Positions 26,758 to 35,075 of a DNA stretch of 64,000 bases are shown here, one piece after another. The notes under the pieces were generated by a model. It was not told the DNA's origin and ran no database searches. It worked only from the letters and a program-made list of their open reading frames with translations. Source of the DNA: an uncultured Gammaproteobacteria bacterium (GTDB lineage Bacteria; Pseudomonadota; Gammaproteobacteria; Steroidobacterales; Foliamicaceae); the NCBI GenBank assembly GCA_951828235.1, contig OX639965.1:451191-515190 (forward strand), given 5' to 3'. Numbering within the stretch: the stretch's first letter is position 1; each line of letters starts with the position of its first letter. Both the position numbers and the translations under genes were made by a program.

Positions 26758-28066
26758 TTCCGTGCGAATTCCGTTTGCCGCCGCGGCCCGATTTCACGCG
26801 GCGGCGCTTCGACCAGGAACGCGAGGGCGCCAACCCTGCCCTCTTCTGCCAGTAGAGAACACACTGTTCGTCGATTTCACCCAGGCGCCGCCGCAGACAC
26901 AGCAGGCGATAAGCCGGGCGGAACAGCGGATGCTTCAGCGTCTGGTTCACACGCCGCCGCGGCTGTGCCTCCAGCAGCGCTTGCCGTGCGAGCACGTCCT
27001 CCATGTCCGCCATCATTCTTTTCGTCGGCCGCAGTCCGTACTTGCTGTCCTTAACAATCCCGCGGAAGGCTTCGGTAATCTGCCTGTAGCGGGGACTCTT
27101 GCTGCCGCCGGCAGCCACGGCCCGTGAAGTGGGCCCCCAGTAGAACACGCACAACAGGAACATAAGGCTGGCGTGAGAACCCTCGCTCAGTCTCCTGTCG
27201 GTGGCTGCAAGGGCATCGTGAACAAATTCCCCGGCCTTAGGCTCGGACTCCATCCACGGACCCAGAAACGGAAACAGTTCGTCGAGCAGCCCGAAGCGGC
27301 GCAGCTGTTCAAAGCTGGCAACGGCATGTCCGGCAAGGAACAGCTTGCGTACTTCTTCCAGGAGGCGGGCAGTCGGCTCCGCCCTGAGCAACCGGGCCAT
27401 TTCCGGAATCGGCTTCGAGCAACGGGCGTCCAGCTTGCAGCCCAGCTTGGCCGCAAAGCGCGCGCCGCGCAGCATCCGCACAGGGTCCTCCTCATAGCGA
27501 AGGCGCGGTTCGCCGATCAGGCGCAGCCGGCGAGCGGCAATGTCCTTGAGGCCACCGACGTGATCGATAATGCGCCCTTCGGCGTAATCCCAGTACAGCG
27601 CATTGATCGTGAAATCGCGCCTCAGGACGTCTTCTTCAAGGCTCCCGAATCGGTTGTCCCGCAGGATGCGTCCATTGTTTCCCCTGACCACCAGGCCCTT
27701 CGGGTCCGATGCTTCCTCGCCTGTTCCGCGAAACGTGGCGACCTCGATGTACTCGCGTCCGAACATCACGTGCGCCAGGCGAAACCGGCGCCCGATGAGC
27801 AGCACCCTGCGGAACAGCTTCTTGACCTGTTCCGGCCTGGCGTCGGTAACGATGTCAAAGTCCTTGGGCTTGAGATTCAGCAGCAGGTCGCGCACGCCGC
27901 CACCCACCACACAGGCGCGATAACCCGCCCGGTGCAGGCCGCGTAGCACCCTTGCAACGTTGGACGGAAGCTGCCGCGCCTGAATGCGCGGTTCGCCCGA
28001 ATTGATTTTCAGCGCCGTTGTTTTGATCGAGTACGGGACTCCGACTGCGAATGTCGCGGCGCGCAT
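26738..28066 (-). CDS. pcnB: Poly(A) polymerase I PcnB
   Basis: A 442-residue class II nucleotidyltransferase that adds 3' poly(A) tails to RNA for decay. The catalytic region has CVVGGGVRDLLLNLKPKDFDIVTDA with the DxD aspartates, FGREYIEVATFRG, and RRDFTINALYWD; EEDPVRMLRGARFAAKLG follows, and the C-terminus is rich in Lys/Arg, as in PcnB. The ATG at 28066 is chosen; 22 more codons are open upstream but lack family sequence. No strong ribosome site is visible. The divergent tRNA-Glu starts 72 bases away. Confidence 0.9.
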   Translation of the reverse strand: MRAATFAVGVPYSIKTTALKINSGEPRIQARQLPSNVARVLRGLHRAGYRACVVGGGVRDLLLNLKPKDFDIVTDARPEQVKKLFRRVLLIGRRFRLAHVMFGREYIEVATFRGTGEEASDPKGLVVRGNNGRILRDNRFGSLEEDVLRRDFTINALYWDYAEGRIIDHVGGLKDIAARRLRLIGEPRLRYEEDPVRMLRGARFAAKLGCKLDARCSKPIPEMARLLRAEPTARLLEEVRKLFLAGHAVASFEQLRRFGLLDELFPFLGPWMESEPKAGEFVHDALAATDRRLSEGSHASLMFLLCVFYWGPTSRAVAAGGSKSPRYRQITEAFRGIVKDSKYGLRPTKRMMADMEDVLARQALLEAQPRRRVNQTLKHPLFRPAYRLLCLRRRLGEIDEQCVLYWQKRAGLAPSRSWSKRRRVKSGRGGKRNSHGNEKTVR

Positions 28067-28092
28067 GTGAAGCACGCCCTGCTTCGGCTGCC

Positions 28093-28098
28093 TATAAT
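28093..28098 (+). promoter_or_regulatory. Putative -10 box of the tRNA-Glu gene
   Basis: A perfect TATAAT lies 39 bases before the mature tRNA. No convincing TTGACA partner is seen at 16-18 bases upstream (the bases there are part of the pcnB start region), so this is a tentative call. Confidence 0.4.
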
Positions 28099-28137
28099 AT
28101 CGCACGGCGAACGCGCCGCGCCTTGAGCGCACAATAC

Positions 28138-28212
28138 GCTCCCTTCGTCTAGGGGTCAGGACACCAGGCTCTCAATCTGGAAACAGGGGTTCGATTCCCC
28201 TAGGGAGCGCCA
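28138..28212 (+). tRNA. tRNA-Glu (anticodon CTC)
   Basis: A complete cloverleaf can be drawn. Acceptor strands GCTCCCT (28138-28144) and AGGGAGC (28202-28208) pair fully; the anticodon arm is CCAGG-CTCTCAA-TCTGG with anticodon CTC (reads GAG); the T arm is CAGGGGTTCGATTCCCCT-like. The discriminator is G and CCA is encoded (28210-28212). A GAG-specific glutamate tRNA is an addition to the normal TTC species, in keeping with a GC-rich genome. Confidence 0.93.
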
Positions 28213-28232
28213 TATCCGCATACGACATTCGC

Positions 28233-29324
28233 TCAATCCGGGGCCCGGCGCCGGCGCAGCCGGTCGGCGCGTATCAGGAGCAGGATCACGGCCAGGCCCA
28301 GAAGGAAAGTAGGCGCCCAGCCCGCCAGCCAGGGCGGCAGCCCGTAGAGCTGGCCGGCTTCGGCCACTCCGCGGTTAGCCAGAAACCAGATCAGTGCGAT
28401 GCCCAGGCCCAGCGCCGCCCGGGCGCCGCCTCCCAGGGTCCTTCTGTTGGTAAAGACCAGAGGTAAGGCAAGCACGCACATAAGCGCCACCGCCGCCATG
28501 GTCGCCAGCCGCGACTGCATCTCCAGCCGGAAGCGCTGACCGCTGAGCTGGTTCGCCTCCAGGTAGCGCGCGTAGCGCGAAAGGCTGCCGATTGTCATCA
28601 GGTCGGGGCGCAACTCGACGAGTTCGACGATATCGGGGCTCAAGCGCGTTTCCGTGACCCTGAGATCGCTGTACGACACCCGCGTGCCTTCCGCGCCGAT
28701 CACGGTCTCCTCATAGCCTCCGAGTTCCAGCTTGCCGTCCTCGTTGATCCTGGCGGCCCGCGCCCGGCCGAAAGTGCCGATTCCGCCCGGCGCCAGACGG
28801 AACAGGAACGCGCTCGCGTAGCCCTCCCCTTCGCCGCCGGGCCGGAGATTCAGAATCAGGTCGCCGTCGCGCATCCACACGCTTTCACCCTGGGTCAGCG
28901 CCGGTGTCGGGTTGAGTGCGGCGGCCCGCATGCGTTTGCCCAGAGCATGCATGGGTGGGGCCAGCGACTCACCGAGGAACACGGCCAGCAGGAGAAACAG
29001 CGCCCCCGCGGCCCACACCGGAACCGACAGCCTTAGCACCGAAACGCCGGAAGCCCTGGCCACCGTCAGTTCGTTGTGAGCGGAAAAATTGCCCAGCGCA
29101 AGAAACGTCCCGATAATCGCGGCCGCGGGCAAGGCGTCGAACGCGAATTGGGGCATGCGCAACGCGGCATAGGCCAGGCCGTCGAGCAGCGTGTACGTAC
29201 CCTGGCCCGCCATGCGGGACTGCTGGGCGAAATCCACGAACAGCGAGAGCGACATGAGCGCGCACAGGCAAACGAGCACCAGCGGCACCACGCCGCGCAG
29301 CAAGTATCGGTCGAGGAGCGTCAT
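28233..29324 (-). CDS. lptG: LPS export ABC transporter permease LptG
   Basis: A 363-residue inner-membrane permease of the LptB2FG complex that extracts lipopolysaccharide and feeds it to LptC/A/D. The YjgP/YjgQ family layout is seen: three N-terminal membrane segments (from LLRGVVPLVLVCLCALMSL), a periplasmic β-jellyroll (about 130-260), three C-terminal segments ending with basic residues. HNELTVARASGVSVLRL is the coupling helix that contacts LptB. The ATG overlaps the lptF stop (ATGA). The frame remains open upstream through lptF but this is not coding. Confidence 0.93.
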   Translation of the reverse strand: MTLLDRYLLRGVVPLVLVCLCALMSLSLFVDFAQQSRMAGQGTYTLLDGLAYAALRMPQFAFDALPAAAIIGTFLALGNFSAHNELTVARASGVSVLRLSVPVWAAGALFLLLAVFLGESLAPPMHALGKRMRAAALNPTPALTQGESVWMRDGDLILNLRPGGEGEGYASAFLFRLAPGGIGTFGRARAARINEDGKLELGGYEETVIGAEGTRVSYSDLRVTETRLSPDIVELVELRPDLMTIGSLSRYARYLEANQLSGQRFRLEMQSRLATMAAVALMCVLALPLVFTNRRTLGGGARAALGLGIALIWFLANRGVAEAGQLYGLPPWLAGWAPTFLLGLAVILLLIRADRLRRRRAPD

Positions 29325-30421
29325 GCCGTGCGCACGGCGCGGATTCGCCGGCTGAATTGCTTGAGCCGATGCGAATCGCCCATCCCGAAATACGCGGCGG
29401 CCGCCAGGGCCAGCAACAGGTGAACCCACCACACGCCGAGCCACAGCGGCGTGATTCCCTGCGTGGCCCAGGAAAGCGCCGCGGTGACCAGGTTGGTATA
29501 GATCACGTACACCAGCAATGCCCAGGGCAGCGAGGCGAAGCGGCTCTGGCGCGGCAGCCGGCGGCTCAGGGGAAGCGCCATCACGGCCAGGATCAGCAGG
29601 ACGAGGGGCGCGGAAAGGCGGCGCTGCAGTTCCAGCGACGATTCCGGATCGCCTCGCAACCACAATTCCGAACTGGGCACCGCGTCCATCTTCGTTGCCC
29701 CGGACTCCGCGTCGGGCATGATCGCCGGTATACCGTGCTCGGCAAAACGCACGATGCGGATCTGCGCCTCGCCCGGCCAGCCGTCGTACAGTACGCCGTC
29801 GTAGAAGGTCACCATGCGCACCATCGGGTCCGCGGTTTCCCGCAAGGCCATCCGATCGGTCACGATGATCTGCATGCGCCCGTCCACGCGCCTGTGGGCG
29901 AACACCCGGTAGAGCTGCCCCTGCTCGTCCGCCTCCTCGGAATACACCACTCCCTGGCCGCCCATGGAAACGAAATGACCCGGCTCCAGCCGGCGCAGGT
30001 CGCCCATGGAAGCTGCCTCCCGCTCCAGTTCATCCGCCGCGCTGCGCGCGGCGGGCGCCAGGTCCAGGGTCATCCAGCAGGCCAGCGCGGCCACCGGCAA
30101 GGCCAGCGCAAGCACCGGCCTGAGCTGGGAACGGGCGCCGTATCCGCAGGCCCGGATCACGGGCAACTCGCTGTCGCGGTACAGGCGCCCAAGTGCCAGG
30201 AGCAACCCGAAGAACAGCGCAGCCGGCATGATCACCGGCAGGTACTGCAGGCAGGTGTAGCCGATCATCGGCAGCACAGCGTCGCGGGGCAGGCTTTGCT
30301 CGGCTGCCGCGGACAGTATGCGAACGCACTGGTTAGTCCCCAGCAGGACCAGCAGAACCGCCAGCGCGCCGGTAAACGCCACCAGGCCCTCGCGAAAGAT
30401 GTAGCGGTCCAGGATGCGCAT
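29321..30421 (-). CDS. lptF: LPS export ABC transporter permease LptF
   Basis: A 366-residue partner of LptG with the same fold: membrane segments at about 10-35, 60-80 and 100-122, a periplasmic domain, and three C-terminal segments. RYIFREGLVAFTGALAVLLVLL is the family start, and YRDSELPVIRACGYGA is the coupling helix. Divergent from pepA, as in E. coli; the 249 bases between carry a long hairpin element (30471-30570). Confidence 0.93.
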   Translation of the reverse strand: MRILDRYIFREGLVAFTGALAVLLVLLGTNQCVRILSAAAEQSLPRDAVLPMIGYTCLQYLPVIMPAALFFGLLLALGRLYRDSELPVIRACGYGARSQLRPVLALALPVAALACWMTLDLAPAARSAADELEREAASMGDLRRLEPGHFVSMGGQGVVYSEEADEQGQLYRVFAHRRVDGRMQIIVTDRMALRETADPMVRMVTFYDGVLYDGWPGEAQIRIVRFAEHGIPAIMPDAESGATKMDAVPSSELWLRGDPESSLELQRRLSAPLVLLILAVMALPLSRRLPRQSRFASLPWALLVYVIYTNLVTAALSWATQGITPLWLGVWWVHLLLALAAAAYFGMGDSHRLKQFSRRIRAVRTA

Positions 30422-30470
30422 CAGTACCGTGCCGCAACCCTGGCGTCATCCCTTAAGTGGCTGCCAAGGA

Positions 30471-30570
30471 CGCCTTTCCCCTGCCCGTCCCGCCGGGGAG
30501 GCGCCATCCTGGCTCGGTTCCGCCATCCCTGGCTCCAACGCTCCCCGGCAGGACGGGCAGGGGAAAGGCG
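30471..30570. repeat. Intergenic hairpin element, copy 1
   Basis: Perfect 20-base inverted arms (30471-30490 and 30551-30570) are followed inward by a further 9-base pair (GCCGGGGAG with CTCCCCGGC), so about 29 pairs close a ~40-base loop. The loop has a direct repeat of the form CCATCC(C)TGGCTC. The inner part is very similar to the inner part of the element at 42021-42132, but the arms differ in sequence. Lies between divergent lptF and pepA. Not recognised as a named REP, BOX or MITE family. Confidence 0.8.
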
Positions 30571-30670
30571 CAGGTTGCAGGCCTCAAAGGCAATAGAATG
30601 AGCCACCGTTACGGCCTGCGAGGAATGCCCTAAAGCAGCGCCGTTGGCCGAGTTTTCAAGAGGCGACCGC

Positions 30671-32155
30671 ATGCAATTCGAAATCACCACGGAGAAGTTG
30701 AACAGTTTACAAGCTGACCTGGCGATAGCGCCCGTCTATCAGGACGGCACTCCCGCGAAGGCCACCGCCGGTTTGAGCGGGGGCATGCGCAAGCAGATCA
30801 GCGATGCGATGGCTTCGGGCGACATTCGGGGCAGGCCCGGAGATACGCTGCTTCTTACCCATACCGGCAGACTGGGCGTGCGCCATCTGCTGCTCGCCGG
30901 CCTCGGCAACAAGGACAAGCTTGATGCCACCGGCTGGCGCAAGGCGGTGGGGGCCGCCGCAAAGAGGGCCGAGCGGTCAAGCGCGAGAACGGTGGTCAAC
31001 CTGATGGGGCTGGAAGACGTGCCGGGCATGGACGCAACGGGCAAGGCGCGGAGTTTCGCCGAACAGTGGGTCTACGCCACCTATCGCTACACGGCGACCC
31101 GCAAGAAGGCGAAAGACACGCGGCCGAAGGACCGCCGGCTCACCGTCGCAATCGATGGCGATGACGAAGCCGCGCAGGCGAAATCGGGCCTCAGGCAGGG
31201 TCGCGCCATCGGACGGGCCTGCAACTATGCGCGCGAACTGGGCAACCTGCCGGCCAACGTCTGCACCCCGGCCTACCTGGAGTCGGAGGCCCGCAAGCTG
31301 GCGAGCCGCAGCACCCGCGTAACCGCCGACATTCTCCAGGAAGAGGAAATGAAGGAACTGGGCATGAACTCGCTGCTGTCGGTTTGCGAAGGCAGCGAGC
31401 TGAGGCCCCGACTGATCGTGCTGCATTACCGGGGCGGGCCGGAAGATTCGCCGCCGGTGGCCCTGGTCGGCAAGGGCGTGACCTTCGACACCGGCGGGAT
31501 TTCGCTGAAACCCGGCCGGGCGATGGACGAGATGAAGTTCGACATGAGCGGCGCCGGCTCGGTGCTGGCGGCCCTGCATGCCACGATCGAACTCAGGCTC
31601 CCGATCAACCTAGTGGTCCTGGCGGCGGCGGTCGAGAACATGCCCAGCGGGCGCGCCACCAAGCCGGGCGACATCGTCAAGGCGATGTCCGGCGAAACCA
31701 TCGAGATCCTCAATACGGACGCCGAGGGCCGGCTGATACTGGCCGACGCGCTCTACTATTCGCTGCGCTACAAGCCCTCGAAAATCGTCGACGTCGCCAC
31801 CCTTACGGGCGCCTGTCTGATGGCGCTGGGCAGGCACTACAGCGGATTGTTCGCCAACAACGACGAACTCGCCGAAGAACTGCGCAAGGCCGGCGAGAAG
31901 GCCAGCGACCCGGCCTGGCGACTGCCCGTGGGCCCCGAATACATGCCGGACCTGAAGAGCAACTTCGCCGACATGGCCAACATCGGCTCGCGCTTCGCCG
32001 GCGCCACGACCGCCGCCTGCTTCCTGTCGCGATTCGTCAAGGACGCGCACTGGGCGCACCTGGATATCGCCGGCACGGCATGGAAGACGGGAGGCGGCAA
32101 GGGCAGCACGGGACGGCCCGTGCCCCTGCTTACCGAGTTCCTGCTGGGCCAGTAG
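30671..32155 (+). CDS. pepA: Leucyl aminopeptidase PepA (M17)
   Basis: A 494-residue M17 metallo-aminopeptidase; in E. coli also a DNA-binding architectural protein. Two-metal site residues lie in VGKGVTFDTGGISLKPGRAMDEMKFDMSGAG (quoted part: GVTFDTGGISLKP and KFDMSGAG) and the family signature NTDAEGRLILADAL. The C-terminal catalytic domain begins near residue 190. ATG 30671 has an AGAGG site eight bases before it; a TTG nine codons upstream is rejected. In E. coli holC lies between pepA and valS; here valS follows after 41 bases. Confidence 0.95.
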   Translation: MQFEITTEKLNSLQADLAIAPVYQDGTPAKATAGLSGGMRKQISDAMASGDIRGRPGDTLLLTHTGRLGVRHLLLAGLGNKDKLDATGWRKAVGAAAKRAERSSARTVVNLMGLEDVPGMDATGKARSFAEQWVYATYRYTATRKKAKDTRPKDRRLTVAIDGDDEAAQAKSGLRQGRAIGRACNYARELGNLPANVCTPAYLESEARKLASRSTRVTADILQEEEMKELGMNSLLSVCEGSELRPRLIVLHYRGGPEDSPPVALVGKGVTFDTGGISLKPGRAMDEMKFDMSGAGSVLAALHATIELRLPINLVVLAAAVENMPSGRATKPGDIVKAMSGETIEILNTDAEGRLILADALYYSLRYKPSKIVDVATLTGACLMALGRHYSGLFANNDELAEELRKAGEKASDPAWRLPVGPEYMPDLKSNFADMANIGSRFAGATTAACFLSRFVKDAHWAHLDIAGTAWKTGGGKGSTGRPVPLLTEFLLGQ

Positions 32156-32196
32156 CCGGGCAGAGTTATGCGGGCTGACACCCGGTTGCGCGAAAC

Positions 32197-35010
32197 GTGA
32201 GTCCGCCGGGCGGGCAACTGCCGGCGGAGCGCTACCGCCCGGCTGAACTGGAGGGCGAAGCCTACCGCCGCTGGGAGCAGGCGGGCTGGTTCGCTCCGAA
32301 GGGAGACGGGCCGCCCTTCTGCATTGTCATCCCGCCTCCCAACGTCACCGGCAGCCTGCACATGGGCCACGCCTTCCAGGACACGGTCATGGACGCGCTT
32401 ACCCGCTACCACCGCATGCGCGGCGACTGCACACTCTGGCAGCCGGGCGTGGACCATGCCGGCATCGCTACCCAGATGGTAGTGGAGCGGCAGCTTGAAG
32501 CCGAAGGCCTGAGCCGCCGCGAACTGGGGCGCGAAGAGTTCGTCCGGCGGGTCTGGGCCTGGAAGGAGTCGTCCGGCGGGCGGATCGGTGACCAGTTGCG
32601 CAGGCTCGGCGCGTCTCTGGACTTCTCGCGCGACTGCTTCACGCTGGACGAAGCCCGCAGCCGGGCGGTCACGGAGGTTTTCGTGCGATTGCACGACGAG
32701 GGCCTGATCTACCGTGGACAGCGACTGGTGAACTGGGACCCCGTGCTGCAGACCGCCCTTTCCGACCTGGAAGTGGTGTCCAGCGAGGAAGACGGCCACC
32801 TCTGGCGTCTGCGCTACCCGCTGACGGACGGAGAGGGCGCCGTGGAGGTGGACACCACGCGCCCGGAAACGATGCTGGGAGACACAGGCGTGGCGGTGCA
32901 TCCCTCCGACGATCGCTACCGGAGCCTGGTGGGCCGGATGGTGCGCCTGCCGCTGGTCGGGCGGGAAATCCCCATCGTGGCGGACGAGGCGGTGGACCCG
33001 GAGTTCGGCACCGGTTGCGTAAAGATCACCCCCGCGCACGACTTCACCGACTACGAAATCGGCCGGCGCAACGGCCTGCCTGCGATCAACGTGCTCACCG
33101 CCCGGGCCCGGATCAGCGACGCGGCGCCGGCGGAGTTTGCGGGGCTGGACCGGTTCGATGCCCGCAAGGCCGTGGTGGAGAAACTCAGGGAACAGGGGGC
33201 GCTGACGGGCGTGACCCGCCATCGCCATGTGATTCCGCGCGGCGACCGCTCCCAGGCCGTGCTGGAACCCTTCCTGACCGACCAGTGGTACGTACGCGCG
33301 GCCGCGCTGGCGGAACCTGCAATCGCCGCGGTCGAGGACGGACGCGTGCGCTTCGTTCCGGAAAACTGGGCAGCCACCTATTTCGAGTGGATGCGCAATA
33401 TCGAGGACTGGTGCATCAGCCGCCAGCTCTGGTGGGGGCACCGGATACCCGCCTGGTACGGCGAGGACGGCGCGATTTTCGTCGGCCGCGACCAAGCCGA
33501 GGCGAGGCGCCGGCACAAGCTGCTGGACGACTATCCGCTGCGGCAGGACGACGATGTGCTGGACACCTGGTTTTCCTCGGCCCTGTGGCCGTTCTCCACC
33601 CTGGGCTGGCCCGAGGACACGCCGGAACTGAAGCGCTTCTATCCCGGCACGGTGCTGGTTACCGGCTTCGACATCCTGTTCTTCTGGGTCGCGCGGATGA
33701 TCATGATGGGGCTGAAGTTCATGGGAGACGTGCCATTCAGGGAGGTGTACGTGCACGGCCTGATCCGCGACCACGACGGCGATAAGATGTCCAAGTCCAG
33801 GGGCAACGTGATCGACCCGCTGGACCTGATAGACGGTGTGGACCTGGACACGCTGGTGGCCAAACGGACAGCGGGCCTGATGCAGCCGCAGCTCGCCCCG
33901 CAGATCGAGAGCGCCACGCGCAGGCAGTTTCCCGAAGGCATCCCGGCATTCGGCGCCGATGCCGTGCGGTTCAGTTTCGCCGCCATGGCCAGCACCGGCC
34001 AGGACATCCGTTACGACCTTGAGCGAACCGCCGGCTACCGCAATTTCTGCACCAAGCTGTGGAACGCGGCCCGCTTCGTCTTCATGCAGGTCTCCGCCGG
34101 GAAGGAGGGCGGCGCGCCCGGAAGCAAGGACGGCGCGCCATCGTCAAGCGCCCACCTGGGACCCGCCGACCGCTGGATCGTCTCACGGCTGGGCAAGGCG
34201 CTTGCGGCAACCGGCGAAGGGCTCGAGGGCTACCGCCTGGACCTGGCCAGCCGCGCCATGTACGACTTCGTGTGGCGCGAGTATTGCGACTGGTACCTGG
34301 AGCTCGCGAAGATCGTGCTGAACGGCGGCGACGAGCAGGCCGCCGCGGTCGCCCGGCATACCCTGGTTCGCGTGCTGGAGGCCGTGCTGCGGGCGTTGCA
34401 TCCCTTCATGCCATTCATCACCGAGGCCTTGTGGCGGCGCACCGCTCCGCTGGCGGGAACCAGCGGCGAGAGCGTCATGATCGCGCCCTGGCCGGAAGCC
34501 GATGAGTTTCCGGCGGACCGCGAGGCGGAAGCCGAAATCGAATGGCTGCAGGGATTCGTCCTGGGGATACGGCAGATTCGCGGCGAACTGGACCTGCCGC
34601 CCGGGCGCCGTCTCGAGGTGCTGGCGCAGGGCGCCGGAAGAGCCGACCGGGAGCGGATGGAATCGCTGTCGCGGCTTCTTTACCCGATCGCGGGAATCGA
34701 GAAGCTCACGCTCATCGACGCCGATGCCGAGGCGCCGCCCGCCGCCGCCGCCCTGCACGGCGAGCTTCGGCTTCTTACGCCGCTCGCCGGCGTCATCGAC
34801 CCCGCTGCCGAACGCGCCCGCCTCGACAAGCTCCGCGGGCAAGCGGCAAAGGCCCTGCAGGCGGCCGAAAACAAGCTCGACAATCCGCAGTTCCTCGCCA
34901 AGGCCCCGCCGGCAGTTGTCAAGGGTGTGCGCGACCGCCGCGAAGAGCTGACACGCGATCTTGAGAGCCTTCAGGAACAACTGGAAAGGCTGAAAAACCT
35001 GGACTCCTGA
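32197..35010 (+). CDS. valS: Valyl-tRNA synthetase ValS
   Basis: A 937-residue class Ia synthetase. The HIGH motif is [14 protein letters not shown] (about 50), the KMSKS motif [13 protein letters not shown] (about 528-540), and the CP1 editing domain between them has [17 protein letters not shown]. The C-terminal coiled coil characteristic of ValS is present (from about [20 protein letters not shown]). Start is a GTG at 32197 with a weak ribosome site. Confidence 0.96.
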   Translation: MSPPGGQLPAERYRPAELEGEAYRRWEQAGWFAPKGDGPPFCIVIPPPNVTGSLHMGHAFQDTVMDALTRYHRMRGDCTLWQPGVDHAGIATQMVVERQLEAEGLSRRELGREEFVRRVWAWKESSGGRIGDQLRRLGASLDFSRDCFTLDEARSRAVTEVFVRLHDEGLIYRGQRLVNWDPVLQTALSDLEVVSSEEDGHLWRLRYPLTDGEGAVEVDTTRPETMLGDTGVAVHPSDDRYRSLVGRMVRLPLVGREIPIVADEAVDPEFGTGCVKITPAHDFTDYEIGRRNGLPAINVLTARARISDAAPAEFAGLDRFDARKAVVEKLREQGALTGVTRHRHVIPRGDRSQAVLEPFLTDQWYVRAAALAEPAIAAVEDGRVRFVPENWAATYFEWMRNIEDWCISRQLWWGHRIPAWYGEDGAIFVGRDQAEARRRHKLLDDYPLRQDDDVLDTWFSSALWPFSTLGWPEDTPELKRFYPGTVLVTGFDILFFWVARMIMMGLKFMGDVPFREVYVHGLIRDHDGDKMSKSRGNVIDPLDLIDGVDLDTLVAKRTAGLMQPQLAPQIESATRRQFPEGIPAFGADAVRFSFAAMASTGQDIRYDLERTAGYRNFCTKLWNAARFVFMQVSAGKEGGAPGSKDGAPSSSAHLGPADRWIVSRLGKALAATGEGLEGYRLDLASRAMYDFVWREYCDWYLELAKIVLNGGDEQAAAVARHTLVRVLEAVLRALHPFMPFITEALWRRTAPLAGTSGESVMIAPWPEADEFPADREAEAEIEWLQGFVLGIRQIRGELDLPPGRRLEVLAQGAGRADRERMESLSRLLYPIAGIEKLTLIDADAEAPPAAAALHGELRLLTPLAGVIDPAAERARLDKLRGQAAKALQAAENKLDNPQFLAKAPPAVVKGVRDRREELTRDLESLQEQLERLKNLDS

Positions 35011-35075
35011 ACCGCCTGCGGCCAGTGCGCCGGATAGTACACTTGGCACGGTCCTGACCGAGGTGGAGTTGCAAG

